Shown here: positions 34,176-45,678 of the stretch, one piece after another
How positions within the stretch are numbered: position 1 is the stretch's first letter
Layout: every line of letters begins with the position of its first letter
Assembly (NCBI RefSeq): GCF_040412425.1
Contig: NC_089777.1
Span: 35,192,537-35,256,536 of the forward strand
Length of the DNA: 64,000 nucleotides
DNA from: Macrobrachium rosenbergii
Lineage: Eukaryota; Arthropoda; Malacostraca; Decapoda; Palaemonidae
Direction of reading: 5' to 3'
The notes under the pieces: generated by a model
What the model was told of the DNA's origin: nothing
Database searches by the model: none
What the model saw: the letters and a program-made list of their open reading frames with translations, nothing else
Program-made: the position numbers and the translations under genes

Positions 34176-36513
34176 TAAATTTGACAGCCATAGTCTAGCT
34201 TAGATCGACAAAGAGAGTCATATAGCCTCAGAAGGGATTTCTTATCAGCCCCCAACTAAATCCAGAAACAACCTTTAAAATATTTATAGATTAACATTAA
34301 ACTTTAGGGCATTTACGTGGCTAGCCCATGTTAATTTATGGTCAATAGTCATCCCCAAAAATATTACTTCACTTTTGTAAGGAAGGATGGATCCTTATAA
34401 ACTAAGTGTGGGAACCTCTTCCACATGCGGGCACCTGGTGAATCTTACTGCAACTGTTTTGGAAGAGGAGAATTTGAAACCAACCTCATCAGCCCACTTA
34501 GTAATAGCATTAACAGACCTTTGCAAATGTTTACATACAGACAAGGAATCATATCCTGTGCAGTATATTGCAAGGTCATTGACAAAAAGCGAGCATTTAA
34601 CAGGGGGTGAGATTTTTTCAACCACACTATTTATTGCTACTGAAAAAAGTGTTATACTTAAAACGCTTCCTTGGGGAACTCCTTCCTCCTGCGTAAAAGG
34701 TTGGTAGTAGTAGTTTCCCACTCTTACCTTAAAAAGTCTGTCTGTTAAAAAGGAATATATAAACCTGATCATTCTTCCACATATGCCCATCTTGTGCAAC
34801 TGTTTCATGATGCCAATTCTCCAGGTGGTGTCATATTCCTTCTCCATGTCAAAAAATATGCCAATGGTCTGACATTGTTTGGCGAATCCTTGCTGGATTT
34901 GGTTGGTCAGCCTCAGCAGGGGATCAAGGGTGGAGCGGTTTTTTGAAACCAAATTGAAATGGCGATAGTAATCTTTTGGTTTCCAGGTGCCAGACTAGTC
35001 TAGTATTTATCATTTTCTCCATCAGCTTACATACACAGCAGGTAAGAGCTATTGGTCTATAGCTGGTGGCTTGGGAAGCATCTTTATTAGGTTTTTAATA
35101 GGAACAATTATGGATATTTTCCAGTCCTTGGGTAAAATTCCAGTTTCCCATATTTTGTTTATAATCTTGAGTAAATATTTTTTGGCATCATCTGGGAGGT
35201 GTTTCAGCATTTCATATATGATTGTATCCTCATCGGGAGCTGTGGATTCACTTGAGGAGAGCACCTCACGAAGTTCTCATGGAAAATTTGTAGTTCTAAT
35301 TCTTTGAAATTCTGGTGAATAATTGTTAGGGCTGGAAACTTTAGAAAAGTGTTTTCCTAGCTCACTGGCAACTTCAATGGGCTCTGCGATTAGTGTCTCA
35401 TTTATTTTTATTGAGGGTAATGGTGATGCAACAAATTTTCCACTCGGTTAACTTATTTTGCGCCACACCACTCTTCGTGAGGTCTTGGAGTTTATTCCAT
35501 TAATGTAGTAAAGCCAACATCCTCTTTTGGCTTTCTTGTAAAAGCGCTGCTGCTTGGCTAAAGCACATTTGGAGATTAATTTAGACTGAGGGGAGCCACT
35601 AGTTTAGAATGTCTGTAGCACTTCCTAATCACTTTTCTCAGAATACCACATCTTATTCCACCAGGGAACTGCAGGTCTACGAGGTTTGCCTTTTGTTTTT
35701 GGAACTGAGCCTTCAGCACTCTTCAAAGTAGATTCAATAAAGTAATCATAGGCATCTAGATGAGAATGAAAGGACTCAAACTCCCTATCTACACTGACAC
35801 CCTTACTGAATTTATCCCAGTCTGCATCCTCTACTTTCCACTTGGGTAAAACTTCAGATGGAGCATTCACAGCATATTTCAAATGGATGGGGTAGTGATC
35901 ACTTCCATTTAAATCTTCATTAACAGACCAATTAAAATCAAGGTGGATGCGAATTGAAGAAATACTAAGGTCCAGTGCAAAGAAATGATTATCGTGAATG
36001 TTGTGGAAAGTCCTTGACCCATTATTATATAGGGTTACATCATTCCTGTCACTAGGGTCTTCAATTAATTTCCCTTAACTATATAAAACTGACTTCCCTA
36101 AAGGGGATTGTGGGCATTAAAATCACCTTGGAGAAGTAAAGGAGCTGGAAGTTGGTCAATAACGACTGAATATCTCCAATGTTAAAAGCAAGGTCTGGTG
36201 GAAGGTACAAGGAGCAGATTGTTATCCTCTTTTCCAAAATGACTGAAATAGTGACAGCTTGTAGTGTTGTATTTAATTGTATTGTGGAGTGCTGCAGAGA
36301 TTTATTAATAATTGCAGCACCTCTATGGGCACGATCACCAACTGGGGGATATGATTTAAATATTGAATAATTTAGTCCAGGATTATAAGCAGAGTTGCCT
36401 AACATTGTTTCCTGTAGGCATATAATCCCTGGACTGAATTCATGCATTAAAACTTTAAGGTCTTCTGTACAGGCTCTGAGACCTTTACAGTTCCACTGAA
36501 GGATATTGAGCAT
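34140..36513 (-). pseudogene. Element B ORF2: endonuclease and RT, broken and truncated
   Basis: The likely start is the ATG at 36513 (MLNILQWNCKGLRA). The endonuclease motifs LQETMLGNSAYNP and ITICSLYLPPDLAF are readable; the frame breaks at the GDFN block (about 36100). It resumes around FIESTLKSAEGSVPKTKG and RPAVPWWNKM (35882-35625). RT fragments read LKHLPDDAKKYLLKIINKIW (35264-35049), FDMEKEYDTTWRIG (motif A) and EEGVPQGSVLSITLF (motif B). The catalytic box is LFVNDLAIY, with the first Asp replaced by Asn (about 34590). The thumb continues weakly as LGMTIDHKLTWASH and LYDSLCRSKLDYGC. RNase H is absent. Confidence 0.82.
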
Positions 36514-36536
36514 GAATGCCAAGGTGGTAAAATGTG

Positions 36537-38680
36537 CTATTTCCCACTCCTTGGAGGGGAAGTACTGTTCCTAAGGTGGAGTGGGAAATTCTCCTTTATA
36601 AGAGATTGCTTTCTTAATCCCTTTTCATCAGAATTGGAGTCCAGGGTCTTTGGTTGATCTTCATATTTTTTATTATGAACCTGATGTTCAGAATTACTGC
36701 TGTGATTCTGTGCACCACTAATCCTATTTGTCTTAGGGCGGCAAGACTGAATTGAACAACGTTTTTGTTCTGAATCTACTTTCGGAACCACCTTTCTAAG
36801 AGGAGAGGTCTCTTCCAAAACACTGAACCCATTTGAAGTTTTTATTATAAAGTTATCATTATTTGGGGAAGTATTTCTTGTGCGCTTCTTGGTAGTTGCA
36901 ATTGTAGCTTTATTATCATTTTTGTTTGGGGCTGTGACGATTGATGGCTCTGAACTAGCTCTATTTAACTGGGATTGTTCCTTTAGCTTATTTTTGTTTG
37001 AAGTATTTTCAGAACATTTTCCTGAATTATTAGTTGATTTTGGCACCCTTATTTCTGGAGATGAATCGGCAGCTGTCGTAGAGGTGACATTTAGATCGAC
37101 TTTGGAAGATAAATTTTCTGTGCTTTTTGAAGTACAATTTTTGGTATTGGACTCCAAAGCACTTGCCGACAAAAGTTTCTGACCAGTTTGGAGATTTTCA
37201 TTATTATTTATAGTTTGAGAAATAGCAGGTTTGTGATATCTACTATCAGACACAGTTATTGGTGGCCTTACATTGCTGGAAGTTTTCATACGTTTTATTA
37301 CAGAAGCATACGTAGAGTTGGCACTTTTGTTTGCCCCCATTACCGTGCGCTTTGCTTCACTAATGCTGATATGTTCGTTATCAGCCACTGCCAACACTTC
37401 TTTTTCAAATTTATATTTGGGACAAGCCATAGAATTTGGAGTGGGATCACCCTTACAAAGAAAACAGTATCGGGCTGCTTCGCAATCATCAAAATTATCG
37501 TGCTCTGCAGAGCACACAGGACATCTTTTATTGGTTTGAATGTGGCCATATTCAAAGCATTTGCGACACTGTCTAGGATTTTTTATATTTTTTAACCTGC
37601 ATCCTCTCATAGCCAACAATGATGGTATCAGGTAGGTAATTAGAGGAGAAGGTTAAAAGGATAGCTGCATTCCCACCCAGTTTTTTTACACGAGATACAC
37701 AAGGAAGACATCGATGGAGAATCTCCTCCTCTTTAAAAACATGCAAGTCTTTTGAGTAAACTACCACTTTCAGTGTGTTAAAGAATCTGTGAGATGAAAT
37801 ACATTCAATATTTCCACTTCCAGGAGGTTTAAAGTTAGATAGCAGAACTGCTTAAGTCTCATTACCGGCTTTTATTAGAAGGTTCTTTCCATACCATTTT
37901 AAATTTCCAATAGGAATGGAACCAACCTTGCTCTCAATGCATTCAGCGGCTTTTATTAAATTTTTCCCTCCCTCCTTGTAGATAGCAACATGCCATAAAG
38001 GGGGAGGAAGAGCTCTGGTACATCGGCTGGTCCATGTTCTTCAGTCTTTGGAATTAAGTAAAATGGCTCATTATTTAAGTTTTTCACTGAAAACACTTTC
38101 GTGCTGAGAACAGAGTCATTTAGAATGTGGCCATGAGTCTTTGTTGTGCCTCACTAGCTTCCAAGGGAGAGGAAAATTTAACAAAAGCAGAAAATGACTG
38201 CTTATCTTTTTCTAGAATGAATTTAATTCTTTCCACTTCACCAAATTGTTTTACTACACTGTATAAACATTCATAATCTAATGACAAGCCTACATCAGTG
38301 CAATAAAGGACCCTATTATTTGAATCAAATCCACCAGATTTACTAACACCCTGGTGTCTCACTGTTTGGTTCTGTCCAACAGCCAAGCTCGTATCCATGT
38401 TCATGCCAGAAGTCATTGCCAGTGCCGTTAAGTCATCGGATCCAGGGGAGGGAGAACTAATAGCCAAATCCATAAATTTAAACCAGTCCACATGCAAAAG
38501 TCCAAAAATTGCACACCCGACACCCAAGAGCCCCCGCACAGACCCCGACAGCATATCAAAAAGGGCAAACTGGGCAGCTCTACTGCCCAGCTTCCCCACC
38601 CCAACACTCCCAAAGCCCGCAAAGAGACCCCAAGATGCCAAGCATGCACACATCAGACCACCACACACAAACTGGTTCAT
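36537..38680 (-). pseudogene. Element B ORF1: RRM-like, triple zinc knuckle
   Basis: An ATG at 38680 opens a frame to about 38120. It includes an RRM-like region, VLYCTDVGLSLDYECLYSV then FGEVERIKFILEKDKQSFSA. Frameshifts follow. A second RRM-like fold, VKKLGGNAAILLTFSSNYLP, lies at about 37680. One more shift at about 37600 leads to a 360-codon frame with knuckles CRKCFEYGHIQTNKRC, CPVCSAEHDNFDDC and CFLCKGDPTPNSMAC. Next come KEVLAVADNEHISISEA and a long Ser/Asn/Lys-rich tail. The stop is TAG at 36539-36537, with ORF2's ATG 23 nt downstream. It is an RNA-binding gag-like protein. Confidence 0.8.
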
Positions 38681-38729
38681 CCACCCACCCAAAACTGCTT
38701 GGTTTATATCAAGAAAAGTATCGTAGATC

Positions 38730-39190
38730 AGTCAGGTATTCGCATTCTCCACCAATGGCACAAGTGAAAGTTGACTCCCAACAGTCCACCCCACACCCTA
38801 CCCTTTCAGGATAGCACCAGTACACTGGCAGTGGCCCAGGTATAAGCCAATCCGCCAGCTGGGAGTTCTGCCCCCACTAATGGGGAGTGACTCCCCATTC
38901 CAACCATACTGGTGGGCTTCCGGACAATAGCCAGGAGGCCCACCTCCAAAAACCAGGCCTCCCCTGGATTCCGATGGGCTGATCCCTGGAGATGGTTCTG
39001 CCCTCAAGATAGCAATGGGAAAAAATCCCATCACCATCTCTTAGGTCCAAACTATCTCGGGTGGCGACTCAACCACCCCAACTCCCAAAATTAGCTTCGA
39101 ATGCGAACCCCTTCCAAAAAACAATCCCTTCTGACTCACCTAAGCAGTAAAATTTTGCGAATGTGGAAATGTTCACGCCATTTAATCCAA
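38730..39190 (-). promoter_or_regulatory. Element B 5' leader
   Basis: GC-richer noncoding sequence homologous to element A's leader (landmarks listed there). Between 38480 and 38700 the opposite strand also has Pro/Thr-rich open frames, but these are shadows of B's ORF1 start. Conservation of a leader of about 430 bp between two elements whose proteins have diverged suggests functional constraint or recent exchange. Confidence 0.65.
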
Positions 39191-39689
39191 AAACTATGCA
39201 GGATGATTCGTCAGGACCCAGGCCCAAAGGCCAGGGTCCCTTAGTAGCCCCTCACCTCGTCAAGGCGTCCAACTTGAGGGGGTGCAAGTTTGGGGTATTA
39301 CTGTACTCCAATGGCTACCAAAGCATCAGTGAAGTTATGCAGCTAAGGAGTTATCCAATAGCTAGCAAAACTTTAATAGGTGCCCTTGCCCTGGCTGCAG
39401 TACCAACATAAAAAACAACCAGATACTGTCACCCACACTGAAATGACACCACAACCCATTCACTGAGAGCGGTGGGTGCTCCAGGTAATTTCTACCTCCT
39501 GGCTCCTAAAAAACTCTACACCTCACCAGAAGGTGAAGAGATAGGAGAAAATCTTATACTTCCTCATGCCATACCATGCCAGTCATTATCCTGTGGTACT
39601 GCAGAATTTACACGCTATTTACCTGTGCCAGACAAGCTGTGGAAGCTCACAGATTGGTATAAATATCACCAGTGCCATGCTGCAGCTGG

Positions 39690-39990
39690 CCCCAAGTGAG
39701 CTGGGTGCCAGGCAAACCGGGTGCCAACTGAGCTGCTGGGAGATCACGGACGTCTTAAGTTCTCAAGTTGGTGCCAGACTGTAGCTGGTGCCAGGCAAGC
39801 TGAACATCAGGGGAGCCCAAAGCTCTGGGCACTGGGGGCTCTATAGCTGGGGCCAGACTTGTAGCTGGCACCAGGTGAGCTGTATGCCAGGCGAGCTAGC
39901 AGCTCGGGGCTCTGGAAGCTATAAAGCCGGCGACAGACTGTAGCTCGAAGAGCTGGATGCCAGCAGAGCTATAAGTTCAGGTTTCACTTC
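39690..39990. repeat. GC-rich degenerate minisatellite in DIRS copy 1
   Basis: Repeating words of the AGCTGG(T/G)GCCAG(G/A)C(A/G)AGCTG type recur at irregular spacing, with TGTAGCT interspersed. A short echo occurs at 40400-40490. The array has no clean period. It lies on the 3' side of the element (reverse strand) and is absent from copy 2, so it expanded after the copies separated. Confidence 0.55.
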
Positions 39991-40079
39991 TTAAGATAGT
40001 GAGAAGCAAAGGACGATTATATTTCCAGTAGGTCAACGCAGAATGAAGTAATGACCAAATGTGCCTGTAAGACATGAAG

Positions 40080-41150
40080 GATGATATACTTCCAGTAGGC
40101 ATCCCAAATGGAAGTAAGGGACATAAGTACCATGAAAGCTAAAGAAGTAGAGGCTGCTCTGATGACCTTACCTTTCACTAGAAGGCAAAGTTATTCTCCT
40201 GAATCTGAGTGTTTTTCAGAAATTCCCTTTAGGATGAAGGACAATGTGATCTTAATCCAAGGGCGCAGGGTTCTTGACCAAACATCAAAGGGTAAGAAGG
40301 CCCTCTAGATTATCAAGTCCTGTTCAGATAAATACCTAAAACTCCAACTGGACAGAATTCACTCTTTTCCCTCAGAGTTGGTGAGCACTCCTGAGTGCTT
40401 GGAGCATGCGCTAGCACCAGGTTGTGACTGGTGTCAAGTGAGCTGGACACCAGCGAGTTATGAATTCAGGAGCTGGATGGAGCTCCTGGAAGCCAAGGAT
40501 GCCTGTTAAGCTTTAAGGGAGAAAGAACTGATCCAGGTCTTGGATGGATCCTCGTTCTTAGCTAAAATCAAAGGAAAAAATGAGGATAACACATCTCTTG
40601 CCTCCTAGCTGGGTGTGAAAAATGCTTGAGAGGTCTTTGAGAAGATCTCAGAAACAAAGAGGTAACCTGCAGAAGGATCAGAGATGTCTAAAAACAAGAG
40701 AAGAGTCTGAGACACCAGTTTTGGAAGACGACCACCAAGTCTGGGAGGCAGAGGAAGAGGGTGACTTCTGAATCTTGTAATAGCCTCTGCAACACATCTT
40801 GAAGACTCGGAAGCCAATACTACAGACAGTCCAGCGCCTGTCTGGGCAAGAGTGGACCCCCTGGTAGTATCCCTGAAGCTAAATTGCCTGAGAAGAGACA
40901 GTTTGGGGGAAAGATCTTTTAGAGTCCACCAACAACCGCAAGTAACTGGAAACTGAGCCTGAGACTGTCCAGCGCTTCCTCAGTCATGTGGAAGGTTCCT
41001 TGAAGAGGCAAACAGGTCCAAGGTTGGCTTGCTTCATACAATAAGATTCTGACAACTCAGGGGATCGAAAGGCCATGATGGGAGGGACAAGCTTATGACG
41101 GCCCAGTATGTCCTTTGACACTTAGTTCTTGATTAAATCAAAAGACTAAA
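40080..41150 (-). pseudogene. DIRS copy 1 recombinase and linker remnants
   Basis: On the reverse strand 40817-40605 reads VASESSRCVAEAITRFRSHP, aligning with RRFCKGSFRGYCKAQKSTS-type sequence at the same place in copy 2. Next, AKNEDPSKTW (about 40560) parallels GQERGPIQALA. At about 40160 KVIRAASTSLAFM matches copy 2's THDIRGVSVSTSLALT. The catalytic HxxR box is therefore KVIR here, with the histidine lost. Upstream, FKEPST and related sequence (about 41000) matches the linker between RNase H and recombinase. It is non-functional. Confidence 0.55.
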
Positions 41151-41666
41151 CTCTTGCCACGACGAAGAGACCTCTCTGACACATGTGTGACAGACCTTTG
41201 AATGTCTTCGAGACAAACCCTGAGGCTATACTATAAGATTTTAGGGGCTTTTCATTTCCAGGTACTTTACTCTCCTTCCTACTCTGCCCTGCTCTTGATC
41301 TCTCTCTTATAAATCTTAGGTTATTTTTTTTTACATATGATCACCTTATCTATTTTGTCGGTACTTGTAGACAGATGTACATTTATCACTATTACACAAT
41401 TAGATACTTAAAAATATTTAATTAATACTATAAAAATAGGTGATATATTTCTTGTTCATTTTTTGAATTACGAATTGAAATAAACCTTTGTCGCCTATAT
41501 TATTATCTATAACAAGAGTGACGACCATCTCAAGTTTTAAGACTATTTTTTGCAATCAAACTTTTTTCCACACCACCACTGAGGTAAAAGTCAAGGTGCA
41601 TTTTTTTTTTTTTTTTTGAAAGAGAGGTTTCCCCTGTAGGCATAATCCTCTCTTTTTTAATATAAT

Positions 41667-43051
41667 TTATTCAGAAAACTCATCATCAGAGCTATCAGCT
41701 ATGTTGATGACAAAACTATCAACCCACTTGTCTACAGCCACATCTTGCTGGGCATCCTCTTTTCGATTTTTCTCTATGTGCCCCACTGCATTCTTCCAGT
41801 TTTCCGCCGTGACATTATTCAATGCTCCTTGCTCTAAAATTTTAGGTTCTGCCAGTTTGAATGTATTCTTTTTCGCTATATAAGACTTCACTTGAGCCTA
41901 TATGAGCTCAATAGGGTTGTATTGGCAATGGTACGGTGGTATACGTACTATCTTATGCCCTGCTTCAGCTGCAATTTCGTCAATCTTATACTTTTTTTCC
42001 ATGGTACTAATACGTCATTTAGCGAGTTCATACAGCTCAATTTTCAGCAAATCATCACTTGGCTGTTTGCCATTCTCTATCAACCAAACCAATGCTTTAT
42101 GTTTTCTTTCTTCCAAGATGAGGTTGGATACTTTTCCTGTTGCATAGAATGGTATGATGCGTTGTCCATCACGATTGCAGTTGGGAGGGATGTTCGGTAG
42201 CAACTGATTTCTAAACCATTTTTCAAAAACTTCAGCACTCATCTGTTTATGATAGTCCCCATCATTGCTAGCTCGAAAAACCAGTTCTGCATTGTTGACA
42301 AAACTATCTTCTGTTCCTGCATGTAGAATTATCAATCGGCTTCCTTTACCGGTGGGAGGTTTTACCCCCTAACCTGCTGGGATACGTCTGTCCAACACTT
42401 TTGAGCAGTGTAATTTTGATTGACCCAAGTTTCGTTGAGATACACGAATTTCTGCCCTGACTCACACGAATTTCTGCCCCAACTCCTTGCGACGCTTCAT
42501 CTCTCAAAAATCTTGACCGAGCTACAGTTACATCTCGCCTTTCCAAGAGAAATTTGCGCCCATCAACCTTCTTAAATCTGAATCCTATCTTCATGAGAAC
42601 CTTACGAAGGGATTCACGTCAGCCATTAAAAGATATTCTTTCTTTTAATTCCTCTTTTATCAAGTCCAGAGTCAGAATTTCCTCTCTTTCATAAAAGGAC
42701 AGAACTGCCCTTCCAATGACGCATATGTTAAAATCATCCAAAGCAGTGACGGTTGCAGGTCGAGATTTTTTCTGTGATGAAAATACAGGCTGCTCATGCT
42801 CAGAGTCTGCCCACCATTCTTCATTTAATTTGCTGCAGACTCTTAACTGTACTCTTGCTGAAACCTGTTGCAGCAGCTGTCCAAGCGAGAGCTTTTTTAT
42901 GGGTTAACATAGGCCCTCCATTCGCCTTTTCATCTAGAAAATACCTATTTACTTTGTATACGATTGCCTTTTCTCGGCTGTGAAGTTTATGTCTATCCAT
43001 GTCTGTGAGATGACCAGGAATGACTTCTTTTAAGTCGGTGTCAAAGTCACT

Positions 43052-43130
<79 letters not shown>

Positions 43131-43162
43131 TCTGTATACGATTGTTTATTTTCTCTTGCCAA
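41667..43162 (-). pseudogene. DDE transposase relic (Tc1/mariner-like)
   Basis: The N-terminus reads HSREKAIVYKVNRYFLDE then KALAWTAAATGFSKSTVKSL, a helix-turn-helix. Then come FRFKKVDGRKFLLERRDV and FVYLNETWVNQNYTAQKCW, where the first catalytic Asp (YLDETW) is Asn (about 42450). Next are LIILHAGTEDSFVNNAELVF, QMSAEVFEKWFRNQL and AIVMDNASYHSMQQ with the second Asp. Then PPYHCQYNPIELI carries the Glu, with the following Trp replaced by a stop. The end is AQVKSYIAKKNTFKL and an acidic SSDDEF tail. The pattern matches arthropod DDE_3 transposases. Several frameshifts and a microsatellite in the N-terminal region inactivate it. Confidence 0.85.
43053..43126. repeat. (GA)n microsatellite inside the DDE transposase
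   Basis: A 74-bp GA run. On the transposase strand it reads as alternating Ser-Leu and remains in frame with the DFDTDLKEVIPGHLTDMD sequence that follows. It either grew inside the coding region or marks a decayed start region. Confidence 0.96.
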
Positions 43163-43600
43163 ACTTACTGTTATGTTTTATTTCATATTTCCTTGCTTAC
43201 CAATTTATTCTTTACCTACGATATTAAGAAAGGAAGATATTTGTAGAAAGGAGAAAAGCCTCCAGACATAATATACCTTGACCATGACCACCGAAAGTGC
43301 CCCCTAGAGAGAATCTAAGGGGCTTATCCGTGGATTTAAACGCACGTGGATCTGTGTGTGAAGTACTAGCAACACCACCAAAATGAGATGCCATATTGAT
43401 AGAAAATCTGATTCCGTTTCTTGTTATTGCGTAAAAAAACATTATCAATCGTAAACCTACGTAACAGACTCAGAATTCTGCGTAACGAAAAAGATTTTAT
43501 TTGATATCAGTAGTGGGAGAAATGGTTTTATCTGTTGTTGTACATTTGGCAGATATGCCATACCTGGGAGGACCCAAACAGCCGCGCCGGACAGGTCTTA

Positions 43601-44985
43601 TAATTTTAGAAAGAGTATAGACAACTCGATTAATCTGTCAACAGAGGAAGAAACTCTGCTGTTTGGTTGAGAGGGAATGCTGGATCCAGCTTCCCTGCTT
43701 CAGTAGATGTCTTAGGATTGAGGTCTTATCCAAATAGACTCCCATAGAGCTAGGGTTGAGCAGTATTAGAGTTGTAAGACAAACACTTTAGCTCTTCCAA
43801 TGCGTAAGTGAAGGTTCCGTTCTTCTTGGGGACCGAGTGCTGGACATCCTCATGGTTCTTCAAATGGGCTCCTTTGACCTAGATCTGAGATGCTGAGAAG
43901 ACGACTAGAGCTAAGCTCAGCAGAAGGAATTCCCTTGCACAAGCCATGTTCAGACAGCCACCTCTGGAAATCTGACTAAAGAAACCTGGGCTAAGAAACA
44001 AAGCGGAGGTGTCTGACCGTGTTTCCATGTCCCGGTGAAGGTTACTATCAAGAGCCTTTGAGCCCCTTTTCTTTGAAGATATTGAAGAAGTTGGTTGACA
44101 TGTAAAGACTGAAGTAATGCCCAGACAAAAGGGGAGTCAAATGCAGGAAGAGCTAGGAATCAGCAGAGGTTGAAGCATAGACTCCCGATTAGGAAGCCCT
44201 CTTCCAAAAGGCGGAACTTAAAAACTTTGAATTCGGACGAGGATCTGGAAGAGTGCTCCCTGCATATCCAAGCTCCTAACAAATTGCCCTGGAGAATGGG
44301 GGAAGGAACTATCTGGGTCGTCTCCCTCTTGGCCATCTACTGTCTTAGAGAAATGAGGAACTGGTCATGCAGCCCATCGTCAGGGGCTGAGTACCAGAAA
44401 AAGTGTCAAGCACTCCGAAACTAGTGTCGGAATGGTGTTGTTTGGGAGCGATAGCCCATTGCTACTCTGTGAACCTTACAGTAGAACAGAGCACTAGAGA
44501 TCTAGAGAATACAAAACAAGAGCGGAAAAAACCGTAACTGTCCAAGTCCGTACATGACAGGGCACGGAAACAACCCAAGGCGCCGAGCCTCTGGCACTGG
44601 GTACTCGGACACTAGACTTTGTGGATGATGTAATAGGCCCAACAAATTAAGTTGGTGCTGAATGGTCTCCAACGAAGCACAGGAGTGGATGAAACCAACT
44701 TAGAAAAGGGAAGAGGTAGAACCTGTAGTCCCGAGTGTGGTGCTAGATAACTGACAGCTGGCTCGAAACACATAGGAGGACTAGTGGACACAGGTGGACG
44801 TTCAAACGTGAGCTTGGATACTGGGTGCTCGGACATGGACACTGGGTGCTCGGATAGTAGTCACTCGACCACTGTGCCCTCGGACACTGAACCTCAGAGA
44901 CCACTCGGAGCACTAGGATACATACACATTTGGAAGTTGGGAGCTTGGAACTCAGGTGCTCGGAACCTGGGATCTCAGAAGTTGG
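43601..44985 (-). pseudogene. DIRS copy 1 RNase H and decayed pol region
   Basis: At 43790-43900 the sequence aligns with 50320-50430 of copy 2 (shared GTAAGT(C/G)A, GTTCTTCTTG and CCGAG). Reverse-strand fragments such as LLQYLQRKGAQRLL (about 44090) are consistent with DIRS pol, but no catalytic motif survives. Compared with copy 2, about 1 kb, including the RT palm, is missing. Confidence 0.4.
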
Positions 44986-44988
44986 GAG

Positions 44989-45100
44989 CAGTGAAGTTGG
45001 GAGCTAGGAAGTTGGGAGCTAGGAAGTTGGGAGCTAGGAAGTTGGGAGCTAGGAAGTTGGGAGCTAGGAAGTTGGGAGCTAGGAAGTTGGGAGCTAGGAA
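44989..45100 (-). repeat. 15-bp tandem repeat encoding a gag pentapeptide
   Basis: GGAAGTTGGGAGCTA is repeated about seven times. On the element's coding strand it reads Ser-Ser-Gln-Leu-Pro repeats, kept in frame because the unit is 15 bp. The equivalent place in copy 2 (52420-52660) has Pro/Ser/Gln/Ala-rich degenerate repeats of the same style (PSAQCPLPSARSQAPSA). A low-complexity repeat is therefore a family trait of this gag, and here one unit has re-expanded. Confidence 0.88.
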
Positions 45101-45678
45101 CTAGGTAGCTCGGAACTTGGGCGCTCTCTGACTCTGTCCTGATTCAGAGAGCAATGACGACAACTACTGACGCATGGAAACTAGGATATATATCTCTTTA
45201 CTACAGCCGAGATAAAAAAAAAAAAAACCAACATTGGTGTCACTAGTCTACACTGTGATCCAAAACTAACCACACTGGGATCCTGAAAGTGTCAATAGAG
45301 CATCTTGTCCACACTGGGATCCTTATCTTGTTCACACTGGGATCTGTAAACTGAAAAAAGCCACTGGTGCCACTACAGCCAAGGCAAGAACACCTTTATG
45401 GCTGTCCGTCGAGACCTGCGGACAACAGGCTCGACTGAGGGGTAACTATCTGGGGGCAAAACCCTTTTGGACTCCCATGGACTTACAGTATGCCACCTCC
45501 CAGGTTTAGGAGAGTCTGACCGGGACTGGGTTTATGAGAGCCAATAGGGCCGGACAGCCACCTCCTCTACTACACATCCAACGAGACGCCTTTCCAGTGG
45601 CTGTCTGCCGATACCTGGGATTGCAACAGGCTTGACTGAGGGGGCAACTACCTGTGTGGAACCCCCCGACCTCCCTTA

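Larger units (their letters stand above)
34140..39195 (-). mobile_element. Non-LTR retrotransposon B, related to A, 3'-truncated
   Basis: On the reverse strand the order is leader (39190-38730), ORF1 (38680-36537), and ORF2 (36513 to about 34140). ORF2 fades in the RT thumb, with no RNase H, because element A's 5' end lies directly beyond. B shares domain order and leader homology with A, but its proteins are clearly different, so it is a sister family rather than a duplicate. It carries more frameshifts than A and a mutated RT active site, suggesting greater age. Confidence 0.83.
41320..43600 (-). mobile_element. Tc1/mariner-type DDE transposon nested in DIRS copy 1
   Basis: The extent is estimated from excess length between DIRS landmarks (about 2.3 kb more than in copy 2) and from the transposase it contains (43162-41667). 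Terminal inverted repeats could not be identified by eye, so the boundaries are approximate. It lies in the same orientation as the host element. Its insertion post-dates DIRS copy 1. Confidence 0.6.

Noticed and set aside
36880..37595. Forward frames of 88-135 codons
   Set aside because: Antisense of element B's ORF1 zinc-knuckle protein.
38397..38814. Forward-strand Pro/Thr/His-rich frames of 91-109 codons
   Set aside because: Shadows of element B's ORF1 start and leader on the opposite strand.
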